Origin: Alkalihalobacterium sp048323755
Lineage (GTDB): Bacteria; Bacillota; Bacilli; Bacillales; Bacillaceae_F
Length of the DNA stretch: 64,000 bases
Assembly (NCBI RefSeq): GCF_048323755.1
Contig: NZ_JBLWFS010000021.1
Span: forward strand, 12,754 to 76,753
Reading direction: 5' to 3'
How positions within the stretch are numbered: position 1 is the stretch's first letter; every line of letters begins with the position of its first letter. Shown piece after piece: positions 1 through 8,680 of this stretch. Under the pieces are notes generated by a model. It saw only the letters and a list, made by a program, of their open reading frames with translations, searched no databases and was not told the DNA's origin. A program made the position numbers and the translations under genes.

Positions 1-264
1 GGAAATATCATCATTCAAATCAGCCCAAGTATCACGACTAGCAATTTGAATATCAAGGTTATTATATGAATCATAATCCATAGAATCATTTTGCACTTTA
101 TTTAATATAGTTTCTCTTAGAAAATATAAGTACTTAAATAAATTAGACTTGCCTGAATTATTAGGTCCGATGAATAAGTTTATATGCTTTAATCCATTAA
201 CAGAAATTCCATCCTCATTACTGTATGATCTCCAACCCTTTAAATATATTTCTTTAACTTTCAT
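1..264 (-). CDS. OLD/AAA15-type ATPase, N-terminal part (runs off the window edge)
   Basis: The ATG at 264 opens a frame that runs off the left edge, so only about 88 residues are visible. Near residue 35 it carries a P-loop, GPNNSGKSN, in the setting typical of OLD-family and AAA_15/AAA_21 ATPases. The start overlaps the last 11 bases of the HerA-like gene, so the two are translationally coupled. Coupled HerA and SMC/OLD-like ATPases recur in anti-phage modules, so a defence role is inferred from context. The C-terminal half, where a TOPRIM nuclease would lie if this is an OLD protein, is outside the window. Confidence 0.75.
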   Translation of the reverse strand, partial: MKVKEIYLKGWRSYSNEDGISVNGLKHINLFIGPNNSGKSNLFKYLYFLRETILNKVQNDSMDYDSYNNLDIQIASRDTWADLNDDIS

Positions 265-1852
265 CAGAACTTCCTCTTTCTCTTGTAATCCATCCTGATA
301 CTATAGGTTCGGTTGTATAATTATTAGGCAGCCCTTGAGTCCATGATTCATGAAACTTTACATCATTACTTCTTGGCCATGGTGAAGGACTATCAAATAA
401 AACTTTACCAGGTAAAAGAACCGCATCACCAGTAACTAACGCTTCCCGGTCCCTTAGTCCAGGTAAAACGTTTGATTGATTTCCAATTGTATCAGGTAAT
501 ATCCTTTTGACCTTATTTTGGTCCAAATCACTTGTTAATCTCAGTGCAATAAAAGTACCACATTGGGAAAGTACTGTTGGTGAAACGTTCGATGGTCTTT
601 GAGTTACTACTAATAAACTTAAGCCATACTTCCTACCTTCTTTGGCTATTTTTTCAATTCTCTCTAAGCATAGAGAATAGCTTGAAGACGACTCTTCAGG
701 TATGTAAGAATGTGCTTCCTCTAGTACCAATGCAAGAGGTAAATTTTCAGGGTCCATGTCCCAGTACTTAAAATCAAAACAAAGTCTACCAAGAACACCA
801 ACACAAATTGATCTGACTTCTGCAGGTAACCCACTTAAATCTAAAACTGTTACGTATGTTTGTGTGTCTTCGATTATTCCTAAAAGTCTACTAAAATAAT
901 TTGAAAGTGAGAGTTGGTCTTCTTTAGTATTTTTAAGAAAGTAATACCTAGAATCATTATTAATACTTTGTAATTTCAATAAAAGTTTATTCCATGGATC
1001 TTGTTTTGAAGGCGTTAATGAACTAATTTCAGATTCTATTTTTTCAATTAATTTATCGATATCAAAAAACACGGGGCTGTCTACTGATATTTTATCTCTT
1101 AAGTTCTCACTCACAGTCTCTTGCTTTAGCTCTTCAATAAATGTTTTTATATTCATTTTTTGAGTTCCACCTGCATCTGGGTAATAAATCGCTAAAAATT
1201 CGTCTAAATCAAGAAACCAATAAGGCAAAGAAAATTCTGACCACTTTATAGAATTTACTCGATTAGACCACTGACCGCTGAATGCATTTTTATACTCATC
1301 ATGAATGTCAAAAATCATAATTCTAGGATATGGGTAATCTCTCAGAATTGATTGTATTATTGTACTCAAAGTACTACTTTTACCACTTCCTGTTGTTCCT
1401 AAAATTGCAGCATGCCTTCCTAGTAATTTATCTAAATCTAAATATACATCACCTGCACCTCGCATAGAACGTTTACCAACTTTAAAAAACTTTTTATCTT
1501 CATTGTTAATCCCCATAATAGTGTTAATTTGTTCACCAGTTAAAAGATATGCTTCACATGCTATTGTTGGTAATTGTTCAACACCACGCGAAAATTTCTG
1601 TCTTTCATCTATACTTCCTACAACGGAAAGTTCCACCAATTTTATTTCTTCGTTTTTATTATTTTCCTCAATTGTTACTTTATTTACAATGCATATTGTA
1701 TCCCCATGGAAATCTCCACAGTTAACAAATGATCCTACTTCAACATTTAAACGAGGAGAATCAATTTTAAGCTTTTCTGCTTTTATAACAATACTAATGC
1801 CATCCACACTTCTCACCTTACCAAAACCTTGTTCTCTGACTCTAAAACTCAT
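254..1852 (-). CDS. HerA-type DNA-translocating ATPase (HAS-barrel plus DUF87 core)
   Basis: This 532-residue protein has an N-terminal beta-rich region (about 1-115) consistent with a HAS barrel, followed by a FtsK/HerA ATPase core. The Walker A GTTGSGKS is at residues 152-159, the Walker B LALVLEEAHS at about 373-382, and the conserved TQRPSNV at about 417. HerA proteins form hexamers that pump DNA. In bacteria they usually work with a nuclease partner such as NurA, Sir2 or DUF4297. Here the next gene downstream encodes an OLD-like ATPase and overlaps it by 11 bases. The start at 1852 follows AAAAAGGAGAG. A -10 TATAAT lies upstream. The family call is firm; the defence role is inferred. Confidence 0.88.
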   Translation of the reverse strand: MSFRVREQGFGKVRSVDGISIVIKAEKLKIDSPRLNVEVGSFVNCGDFHGDTICIVNKVTIEENNKNEEIKLVELSVVGSIDERQKFSRGVEQLPTIACEAYLLTGEQINTIMGINNEDKKFFKVGKRSMRGAGDVYLDLDKLLGRHAAILGTTGSGKSSTLSTIIQSILRDYPYPRIMIFDIHDEYKNAFSGQWSNRVNSIKWSEFSLPYWFLDLDEFLAIYYPDAGGTQKMNIKTFIEELKQETVSENLRDKISVDSPVFFDIDKLIEKIESEISSLTPSKQDPWNKLLLKLQSINNDSRYYFLKNTKEDQLSLSNYFSRLLGIIEDTQTYVTVLDLSGLPAEVRSICVGVLGRLCFDFKYWDMDPENLPLALVLEEAHSYIPEESSSSYSLCLERIEKIAKEGRKYGLSLLVVTQRPSNVSPTVLSQCGTFIALRLTSDLDQNKVKRILPDTIGNQSNVLPGLRDREALVTGDAVLLPGKVLFDSPSPWPRSNDVKFHESWTQGLPNNYTTEPIVSGWITRERGSSDES

Positions 1853-1904
1853 CTTTTCACTCTCCTTTTTCGTAGTTTTACGTAATTAGAACAACCTATG
1901 TAAA

Positions 1905-1910
1905 ATTATA
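1905..1910 (-). promoter_or_regulatory. -10 box TATAAT of the HerA/ATPase operon
   Basis: A perfect TATAAT on the minus strand lies about 50 bases before the HerA start. No strong -35 is present; CTTTTG at 17-bp spacing is the best candidate. Confidence 0.45.
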
Positions 1911-1949
1911 CAATAAAGGTTAATCATCAAAAGAAATTGCACTCTCTTT

Positions 1950-1983
1950 ACAAAAAATCAAACAACCTCTAAAGGTGGGTTGG
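1950..1983 (-). terminator. Terminator after the CoiA-like gene
   Basis: On the minus strand CAACC...GGTTG closes a short hairpin, followed by TTTGATTTTTT. It lies just beyond the end of the CoiA-like gene and separates it from the HerA promoter. Confidence 0.45.
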
Positions 1984-2036
1984 ATAATGAAGGTGCCTGC
2001 CGTCAGAGGCATTGTCCTAAACCTTGAGCCCCCTAG

Positions 2037-3650
2037 TTATTCTTGAATACTTAATTCGATCTTTTTCTTTAATTCTGCTTTTATCGTTTTCTCATAAAAC
2101 TCAATGAAATTTTTTATTGTATACTTAACAAGCTTATCATTTTGATTGAAAGAAATACCTTCACTTTTCATATAACTGATAACCTTCTGCAACGAAACAA
2201 CTAGCGAATCATCTGATTGATTTTCTTTTATCCATTTTAAGATTACAGTCCGCCAAGCCTTTTTATCTCCATCGATATACAATTCACCTGAAATAGGCTG
2301 AGACAAAAGCAAGTCTCGAACCTTCTCTTTTTTCTTTTTATCGATGTTGTCCTCTGTTTTCTTATTGATAGTTACAGGAGGATTTTGTTGATAGATGTAA
2401 TTACTATACTTGTAATACTTTTGAGAACGTTGGTTCCAATATTCAGGGTGTACTTCAATGGGCCTTAAGGCTGCTCTTTTAGCTCTTTCTTGCATTTCTC
2501 TTTCAACTTGTTCATCATCCAGCTCTTTAGCTTTCTGTCTTAGTTTTTGCATTTTTACTGCTTCGACTCTTAGTCTAGCCCTTTGCATTTCTTCCTCTTG
2601 TTTAATTCTTTCTTCCTCTACTCTAATTCTTTCTTGTTCTTCTCTTAACCGTTGTTGCTCTAACTCAAATTTTTGTTTCTTTTCAATTAGTACTTTTAAG
2701 AAATCATTTCTGAACTCATCCTCATTCTCATTTGAAAGCACAAAATGATTGTGATCAGCATTCATCGCTAATGCTCGAGCCAGAGGAATTTCAGATGATG
2801 ATAGTTTATAAAAAGTGATATTTCGATCATTTTGTCCTATTGGTATGAAGCGAAAGATTGTGCATACCCTATTAAATACATCTACATAAGCAATATTTCT
2901 GCTATTAAACTCTTTAAAAGTAGACCCTGTAAATTGCGTGAAAAAGTCTAATAGTCCACCTTTCACATTTCGATCAAGGAATGTATCCCACTGGTAATCT
3001 TCATGTGTTTTACTAGTTATATAAGTTTCAGCAGTAAGTAGGGTTCCTTTATTCGTCTCTTCTATATATGAAAGCCAACTATAATCCACAAATGAAAAGG
3101 GCTTAAATCCTTCTTCCTTATAAGTTTTCATTCGTTTAGATAAATGGCGAGCGTAACTGCCTGAAGTTAACCCTTGGTCAATCGCTGTAAAATAATCAAT
3201 CGCCCATCGTTCCTCAGAGTTAGGAAACTTTATGATAAAATCTGGAATAAATGAGAGCTTCTTTTTGTAATGGTATCCTCTCTCAATCTCAACATCGAAA
3301 AGCTTCAGCTCACCTTCTAAAATCTCTCGAAAGATTGTTAGACCGATATCTTTTTTAGATTTATCCTCCAGTTTAGAAACATGCTTATCGTAAGTCCTCG
3401 TGTTTTCAGAGTAAGAACATTCACTCTCATCATTGTGGCGAAAATAGAATGGTCTGCCTTCATCTTTAGTTAAATTCATATTTACTGGTTTGTTGCAACA
3501 TAAACAAGTAAATGCACTCTTTTTTGAAAACACACGATAATTTGTTTCGAACCAGCGAACACTTTCCTGTCGATTTAAATGTTGTTGTTCTAGCTCTCTT
3601 CTTTTCAATTCAATGTTAAAGACTGAATTATGTAGATAGGCTGAGTCCAA
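2037..3650 (-). CDS. CoiA-like nuclease-fold protein with zinc motif and coiled coil
   Basis: The 537-residue protein resembles competence protein CoiA. Near residues 49-80 it has a zinc-binding CLCC motif and a histidine-containing FRHNDESEC segment. Further on, PDFIIKF and AIDYFTA fit a PD-(D/E)XK-like fold. Residues about 330-400 are a highly charged Glu/Arg-rich coiled coil, and the C-terminus (about 430-537) is lysine-rich and unrecognised. The start is a TTG at 3650 preceded by AAGGGG. CoiA proteins act in DNA uptake or processing, but this one is longer than the usual 370-400 residues. It stands alone in a defence island, so a nuclease role in defence is possible. The family assignment rests on motifs only. 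Confidence 0.6.
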   Translation of the reverse strand: MDSAYLHNSVFNIELKRRELEQQHLNRQESVRWFETNYRVFSKKSAFTCLCCNKPVNMNLTKDEGRPFYFRHNDESECSYSENTRTYDKHVSKLEDKSKKDIGLTIFREILEGELKLFDVEIERGYHYKKKLSFIPDFIIKFPNSEERWAIDYFTAIDQGLTSGSYARHLSKRMKTYKEEGFKPFSFVDYSWLSYIEETNKGTLLTAETYITSKTHEDYQWDTFLDRNVKGGLLDFFTQFTGSTFKEFNSRNIAYVDVFNRVCTIFRFIPIGQNDRNITFYKLSSSEIPLARALAMNADHNHFVLSNENEDEFRNDFLKVLIEKKQKFELEQQRLREEQERIRVEEERIKQEEEMQRARLRVEAVKMQKLRQKAKELDDEQVEREMQERAKRAALRPIEVHPEYWNQRSQKYYKYSNYIYQQNPPVTINKKTEDNIDKKKKEKVRDLLLSQPISGELYIDGDKKAWRTVILKWIKENQSDDSLVVSLQKVISYMKSEGISFNQNDKLVKYTIKNFIEFYEKTIKAELKKKIELSIQE

Positions 3651-3906
3651 GTCTCACACATCCCCTTCTAGTCCAATAGTATCTAAGAGTATTATAGCAT
3701 TTTACAAGTATTATTTTTCCATTTTTAAATCAATATTGAAAAAGGTGAATTTTTAAACATAGAAGGATGAAGAAAATATGGGGATAAACATATCACTTTA
3801 AAAAGCACTAGTCCCTTATATCATGTAAAATTTTTAAAACACTTAGAAATCAACACTACTATTATTAAAGAAAAAAAGACTACTCATAATTTTTATATAA
3901 AAAATG

Positions 3907-4000
3907 TCACTGTACTGTGACAACCCGAGATTTGTCGAGAGTAACGAGGTCTGGGAGAAGGTAGGGTTGGGTCTGTTACTTCTTTCACTTCCTCTATGCA
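3907..4000 (+). repeat. Dispersed repeat, copy 1 (GTGACAACCCGA core)
   Basis: Begins with a TCACTGT/ACTGTGACAACCCGA core, followed by ATTTGTCGAG and a GGAGAAGGTA block. It matches 4149-4241 over most of its length. A shorter, diverged match is at 31771-31802. Confidence 0.6.
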
Positions 4001-4148
4001 GTGGGAGTATTTTCAATGTTAACGAACTCAAACTATTTCAATATTTTTTACGCTATAGTAGTTGGGTGATAGTGGTGGAAAACAAAAAGCGTCTGGGATG
4101 AGCAACCGGGGTTAGTTATGTACTGAGTAAGTATAAGGTTTAAAAAAT

Positions 4149-4241
4149 TCACTGTGACAACCCGATATTTGTCGAGTTGAACGGGGTTCGGAGAAGGTAC
4201 ACGGTCGGTTCTCTTGCTTCGTCCCCTAGCTTCCTGTTTAG
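4149..4241 (+). repeat. Dispersed repeat, copy 2 (GTGACAACCCGA core)
   Basis: Direct repeat of 3907-4000: TCACTGTGACAACCCGATAT, then TTGTCGAG and GGAGAAGGTA, in the same order and orientation. Confidence 0.6.
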
Positions 4242-4289
4242 TGAATTAAAAAGACCAGCATTCAAACACTACTGGTCGTGAAACAAAAT

Positions 4290-5612
4290 TCAACTTAACG
4301 TAACATTTTTTTCTCTATAATCAAGATCATCAATAAGTGTCTTAACAAAATTATATTCTACTTTACGAATATAACATTTCATTGCCAATAATGTATTAAT
4401 TTTATAAGCCTTTATACTATCAAACTCATCGTTATTCTCAATATTTACTTTCCCTATATATTTTATAGCCACTTCATCACTTGTCGGAAATAAAAAGGCA
4501 TTTTCTACCTTTTTGATACACTTCGTTTGTTTCTTTATTATGGGATCGTTTGGCTTGAAATTTTCTGATTTAATATGATTAAAAATTGTTGAAGCATAAA
4601 ACAATTGTTTTACAACATCATGCCATCCAGGTAAATTCATATCAGTATTGTAATACTTAGCATCCAAGACATACATTTTCTGTTTATTTAAAAACATTAT
4701 ATCTGGCCGTTGCGGTTTCACAGCAGCATTACTTTCAATTTCCCATTTAAGTCTTGGAATTGTCTGTCTTAACTTTTTATACTGATTTTTAAATATTTGA
4801 CTACAAATAGCTTCCCAAACTAAATAAAAATATGGTGTAGCCAGTACTTCAAGTTTTGCTTCATTGTTTATAAGCTCAATTCCTGATAAAAAGTCTTTAA
4901 TTAATTGAATAACAATTAGCTCCCTCTCTACAAAAGTACTATTTAACTCCATTTGTAGAAAGTTCACAGCATATCTAATATCACAAGGCATCTCAATTTT
5001 TGCTAATTCTAAGGGTATTCCAAGTAACCAACCATACTTCTCAACACTTTTATAGACACAATACTCGTGTAGTTTAATTAGTAAATTCTGCCGATCCCTA
5101 ACCGTCTTTCTTGAAACAGTCTCTGTATAAATAACAGACTTTCCAGTAAAGAGTGGATTTTTCTTGTTAATTGTTGTTGACCAATTTGTATTTCCATTAT
5201 ATTTTTCAGAAGTTATTCTCATTTCCTTCATGAGTAAACCATTATTTATATAATCATTGATTAGACTGTAAGCAGTAATGATACTTTCAGTATTACCTCC
5301 ATTATTTCCACCTAATAAGTTTACTTCCTCTAGAGATAAATGGGCACTATTTTTGTACTTGATTAACACCGATAATAGTATCTGAATGTTTTCTTTTAGA
5401 TCTTTCTCCGCCTTCGGAATTTTATAACTTTTAGGAAAAATAATAATAAATGTATTGTTATAAATTAATAGCCCCGTTACTTTAAACTTAATCTTATTTC
5501 CTACTAAACTACATATCTCTCTATTTAACATCTGATTGACAAATTCACTTGGAAAGATATTTTTATACTCTTTAAATTCAACGAAGGTATTCAATACTGG
5601 TTTTAGTTCCAT
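4290..5612 (-). CDS. LlaJI-family restriction endonuclease subunit (McrC-like)
   Basis: The 440-residue protein matches the LlaJI-type nuclease family. Its C-terminal half has a PD-(D/E)XK site: RPDIMFL near residue 302 and VLDAKYY near residue 315, with a following helix that includes KQLFYAS. It lies 29 bases downstream of the McrB-like GTPase gene. In LlaJI systems these are the two restriction subunits (R1 GTPase, R2 nuclease). The start at 5612 follows GGTGGGATGAGTTA. It probably cuts DNA lacking the host cytosine methylation, under control of the GTPase. Recognition sequence unknown. Confidence 0.78.
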   Translation of the reverse strand: MELKPVLNTFVEFKEYKNIFPSEFVNQMLNREICSLVGNKIKFKVTGLLIYNNTFIIIFPKSYKIPKAEKDLKENIQILLSVLIKYKNSAHLSLEEVNLLGGNNGGNTESIITAYSLINDYINNGLLMKEMRITSEKYNGNTNWSTTINKKNPLFTGKSVIYTETVSRKTVRDRQNLLIKLHEYCVYKSVEKYGWLLGIPLELAKIEMPCDIRYAVNFLQMELNSTFVERELIVIQLIKDFLSGIELINNEAKLEVLATPYFYLVWEAICSQIFKNQYKKLRQTIPRLKWEIESNAAVKPQRPDIMFLNKQKMYVLDAKYYNTDMNLPGWHDVVKQLFYASTIFNHIKSENFKPNDPIIKKQTKCIKKVENAFLFPTSDEVAIKYIGKVNIENNDEFDSIKAYKINTLLAMKCYIRKVEYNFVKTLIDDLDYREKNVTLS

Positions 5613-5641
5613 TAACTCATCCCACCATGGTTACCGATTTT

Positions 5642-7279
5642 TCACTCTACACCTATATCCTCCTGTATTAATTCCACTTCTTCCTCTAGTGCTTCCACTT
5701 CTTGTTCTAATAATTCTTCTAAATCACTCTTAATTTCTAATACATCTAAATTATTATAATAAGCTGAAACTAGTTCTGAGTAAGTTCTAATTCCTTCACT
5801 AAATAATTCCGTTCTCTTATACCTTGCAACATCGTCCCAAAGATATATCAACAGTTTTGAAGCAAAACTACTAGTATCTCCAATTTCTTCTGGGCTAATA
5901 AAATATGGTCCTATAAGACGGTCTTCGTTTACATCTAAGTTTTTTAGCTTGTTGTTTATTGCAGTCAATAATATTCTCCATTTATAATCCACACCAGCAT
6001 ATCTCACTAAACTATTTTCATGGGAAAAGCCACTTTCCTTTATTGCCATGTATTTAAACTTCCAACGTCTTTTAAAAGCTGAATCAAGTACGTACACACC
6101 TTGATCAGCACTATTCATTGTTGCAACAATATTCATATTTCTTGGGATAAATAACCCTTCTTCAAAAATAAATCTAACGTTTTGAATAGAACTTAAATAA
6201 TTTTTTAGGTCCTCATTTGGGCTTATCTTATATTGACTTCTTCCATCGCTTTTCCGGTCTAACAATTGAAATATATCTCCAAAAACACTTGGTGCATTGG
6301 CCCTATTAACTTCTTCAATAAGTAAAGTGTACTTACTTTCTGGATTTAGAACTGCTTTTATTAATACATTTATAAATGGACCAGCAACATATTGATAGTC
6401 TATGACCGGCTCACCTCGTTGAAATTCATCCCCATTTATTCTATAAAGTTGCATAGGTTCAGCAACTCCCATGTTTAAGGAAATCGGTTTGTACAATGGG
6501 ACTGGTTTATAACTGCCTACAAAGTCATAATAAGAATACTCTGAATGAAACACTACCCGTGTTGTATTAGAAAAATTATCTTCCAAGTATCTACTTTTGC
6601 CAGTTCCAGGTGCTCCATACACAATTAGATTTTCACCAGCAGTATTTGTGTTATTACGAAACTCTTGTTCTTGTAACCTTAACGCACTTTCTAATAATTG
6701 ATCATTAGATGCCATATAAAACACAATGTAAGCGACATAGGATTGACTCACATTTACAAGACCTAGGAGGTGAAGTATAGGTGATACATGAAAGTCTGTT
6801 CTATCGACTGTTTTGCTACCGTACCACCACTCATAATCTGTAATAAATCTGCATAGATATTCTGCACTTTGTTCTTCTTCTTCGAAAAAATTATAAATTG
6901 CCTCTTTAATTTCAGGGAATTGTTGATCAATATCTTTACCTTTAAGGGACTTAATTTTATCCCAGAATCCTGTTATTGAATAATTATCTATCTGTGAAAT
7001 TTGCTCTAATTTTTCCTTATATTTAATAAGCTCCATAGTATAATCAACGACAAATGTTGAAATGTAAAACCATTGATTAGGACAAAAGATTTTATTACCA
7101 GAACTAATACTAATCTCTGCCGAATGATCTAAATACCGTATTTCTGCATTTCTACTTTCTAAGACACTAGCAAATAATTCTTTAAAATCTCTAGTAAGCT
7201 TAAAATCCTCATTTATAAATTGAGTTCGATAATTCTCTCTTGAGCTATTCGCTAATTCATTTAAGTCTCTAAGAATCAT
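5642..7279 (-). CDS. McrB-like AAA+ GTPase, restriction subunit of the LlaJI-like system
   Basis: Residues 1-205 form an uncharacterised N-terminal region that may recognise DNA. They are followed by a McrB-type AAA+ core: Walker A GAPGTGKS at 222-229, Walker B LLIEEVNRANAPS near 318, and the McrB signature ATMNSADQG with an FKRRW arginine finger near 385-410. The C-terminus is acidic. McrB proteins use GTP to translocate DNA and drive their nuclease partner, here the next gene. The start at 7279 has an excellent site, CTGGAGGTTATT. The gene is divergent from the methyltransferase, with 181 bp between the starts. Confidence 0.85.
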   Translation of the reverse strand: MILRDLNELANSSRENYRTQFINEDFKLTRDFKELFASVLESRNAEIRYLDHSAEISISSGNKIFCPNQWFYISTFVVDYTMELIKYKEKLEQISQIDNYSITGFWDKIKSLKGKDIDQQFPEIKEAIYNFFEEEEQSAEYLCRFITDYEWWYGSKTVDRTDFHVSPILHLLGLVNVSQSYVAYIVFYMASNDQLLESALRLQEQEFRNNTNTAGENLIVYGAPGTGKSRYLEDNFSNTTRVVFHSEYSYYDFVGSYKPVPLYKPISLNMGVAEPMQLYRINGDEFQRGEPVIDYQYVAGPFINVLIKAVLNPESKYTLLIEEVNRANAPSVFGDIFQLLDRKSDGRSQYKISPNEDLKNYLSSIQNVRFIFEEGLFIPRNMNIVATMNSADQGVYVLDSAFKRRWKFKYMAIKESGFSHENSLVRYAGVDYKWRILLTAINNKLKNLDVNEDRLIGPYFISPEEIGDTSSFASKLLIYLWDDVARYKRTELFSEGIRTYSELVSAYYNNLDVLEIKSDLEELLEQEVEALEEEVELIQEDIGVE

Positions 7280-7460
7280 AATAACCTCCAGAACATATAT
7301 AGTTATATTTACTTATATAGTAGACAGATTAAACTACTAATATACTATTCCTTCCATTATATCTATATATTAGCATGATTGACAGACGAATAGATGTTTG
7401 GTATTGTTGTGTCAATAAGAGGACAATCATACCTCAAAAATACACATATGGGGTGCTAGA
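7280..7460. promoter_or_regulatory. Divergent control region between methyltransferase and restriction genes
   Basis: AT-rich intergenic region with short inverted repeats: TAGTAG/CTACTA near 7318-7339 and repeated TATATAG motifs. Transcription starts in both directions. Because the methyltransferase carries an N-terminal HTH, these repeats are plausible operators for self-repression and for timing of the restriction genes. This is inferred from known HTH-bearing cytosine methyltransferases such as M.SsoII. Confidence 0.45.
7379..7407 (+). promoter_or_regulatory. Sigma-A promoter of the methyltransferase gene
   Basis: Consensus -35 TTGACA at 7379-7384, 17-bp spacer, -10 TATTGT at 7402-7407. 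It lies 54 bases before the ATG. Confidence 0.7.
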
Positions 7461-8630
7461 ATGAAAATATCTTTACAAATAAAATCAAAGCGAGAAAGAT
7501 TAAATATGACTCAAAAGGAATTTGCTGATGCACTAGGCATGGGTAAAAACGGTGATCGTACAATACGAAGGTGGGAAAATGAAGAGACTGAACCTTCACC
7601 AATTGAACTTCAAGCCATTCTTAATTTCCCTGAAGAACCACCCTTCCCAGCTCCTGAAAACCCTAAATTTAAAATGATAGATCTATTCGCTGGAATTGGT
7701 GGAATAAGACTAGCATTTCAAAATCAAGGAGGTAAATCTGTTTTCGCATCTGAATGGGATAAATTTGCATGTAAGACATACCGAGCCAACTTTGGAGAAG
7801 TTCCTGAAGGAGATATTACCTTAATTGATGTAAACTCTATCCCAGAACACGATATTCTTTTAGCAGGATTTCCGTGTCAACCATTTTCCCAAGCTGGGTT
7901 AAGAAAAGGCTTTGAGGATACACGGGGCACATTATTTTTCCATATTGCAAAAATATTAGAAACTAAGCGACCGAAAGCTTTTTTACTAGAAAACGTAAAA
8001 CAGTTACGCGGTCATAATAAAGGACAAACATTAGAAAAAATTAAACAAGTACTAGATGAATTAGGTTATACTCTTCATATCAAAGTGCTAAGAGCAGCAG
8101 ACTTCGGTGTTCCCCAAAATCGAGAACGTATTTTCATTGTGGGATTTCATAACTCCATTAATGGGCCAGAAATTCCATTCCAATTTCCAAAACCTACTAA
8201 TATACAAACGCGAGTAGGTTCAATTCTAGAAGAAAAAGTTAACGAAAAATACACTATATCAGATAGACTTTATCAAGGTCACCTTAGAAGAAAAGAAGAA
8301 CACAAAAAGAAAGGTAATGGGTTTGGATTTTCACTTTTTAATGCTGATAGTCCGTATACGAATACCATTAGTGCTAGATACTATAAAGATGGCAGTGAGA
8401 TCCTTATAGAACAAAAAGGAAATAACCCTAGGAAATTGACTCCTAAAGAATGCGCTAGATTACAAGGTTTTCCAAAAGAATTCATCATCCCTGTATCTGA
8501 TACACAAGCATATAGACAATTTGGTAACTCTGTAACCGTTCCAGTTGTAGAGTTGATAGCAAAAAACATGGTATCGGTAATAGAACCATACCTTCAAAGT
8601 GAAAGAAATAAATTAGAAGTATTGAATTAA
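7461..8630 (+). CDS. DNA (cytosine-5) methyltransferase with N-terminal HTH
   Basis: The 389-residue protein has an XRE-type HTH at residues 1-55, then a complete C5 methyltransferase. Motif I is DLFAGIGGIR at 74-83. Motif IV is FPCQPFSQAG, with catalytic Cys139. Motif VI is ENVK near 177. Motif VIII is QNRERIF near 219. A short target-recognition domain spans about 235-325, and motif X GNSVTVPV is near 355. It methylates cytosine at an unknown site. The HTH probably represses its own divergent promoter, as in M.SsoII or M.EcoRII. It may be the protective enzyme of the LlaJI-like pair, or a DrmMII-like partner of the convergent DrmAB operon, or both. It is the only plus-strand gene in the first 33 kb. 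Confidence 0.93.
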   Translation: MKISLQIKSKRERLNMTQKEFADALGMGKNGDRTIRRWENEETEPSPIELQAILNFPEEPPFPAPENPKFKMIDLFAGIGGIRLAFQNQGGKSVFASEWDKFACKTYRANFGEVPEGDITLIDVNSIPEHDILLAGFPCQPFSQAGLRKGFEDTRGTLFFHIAKILETKRPKAFLLENVKQLRGHNKGQTLEKIKQVLDELGYTLHIKVLRAADFGVPQNRERIFIVGFHNSINGPEIPFQFPKPTNIQTRVGSILEEKVNEKYTISDRLYQGHLRRKEEHKKKGNGFGFSLFNADSPYTNTISARYYKDGSEILIEQKGNNPRKLTPKECARLQGFPKEFIIPVSDTQAYRQFGNSVTVPVVELIAKNMVSVIEPYLQSERNKLEVLN

Positions 8631-8634
8631 AAAA

Positions 8635-8680
8635 GGGAAGGAATAAACCTTGGATCTAGGTTTATCCTTCTCTTTTATTT
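8635..8680 (+). terminator. Terminator between convergent genes
   Basis: GAAGGAATAAACCT pairs with AGGTTTATCCTTC around a 7-base loop, followed by TCTTTTATTTT. The A-run on the other side could let it work for the convergent sigma-like gene as well. Confidence 0.8.

Larger units (their letters stand above)
3651..4289. other. Non-coding stretch with two repeat copies
   Basis: No convincing gene lies here. The short frames lack ribosome binding sites and overlap a duplicated sequence (copies at 3907-4000 and 4149-4241). The region separates the CoiA-like gene from the LlaJI-like restriction pair. Confidence 0.5.

Noticed and set aside
2458..2748. Serine/leucine/cysteine-rich plus-strand frame
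   Set aside because: Shadow of the Glu/Arg coiled coil of the CoiA-like gene.
3843..4101. Overlapping small frames on both strands
   Set aside because: They lie in a duplicated non-coding repeat and lack ribosome sites.
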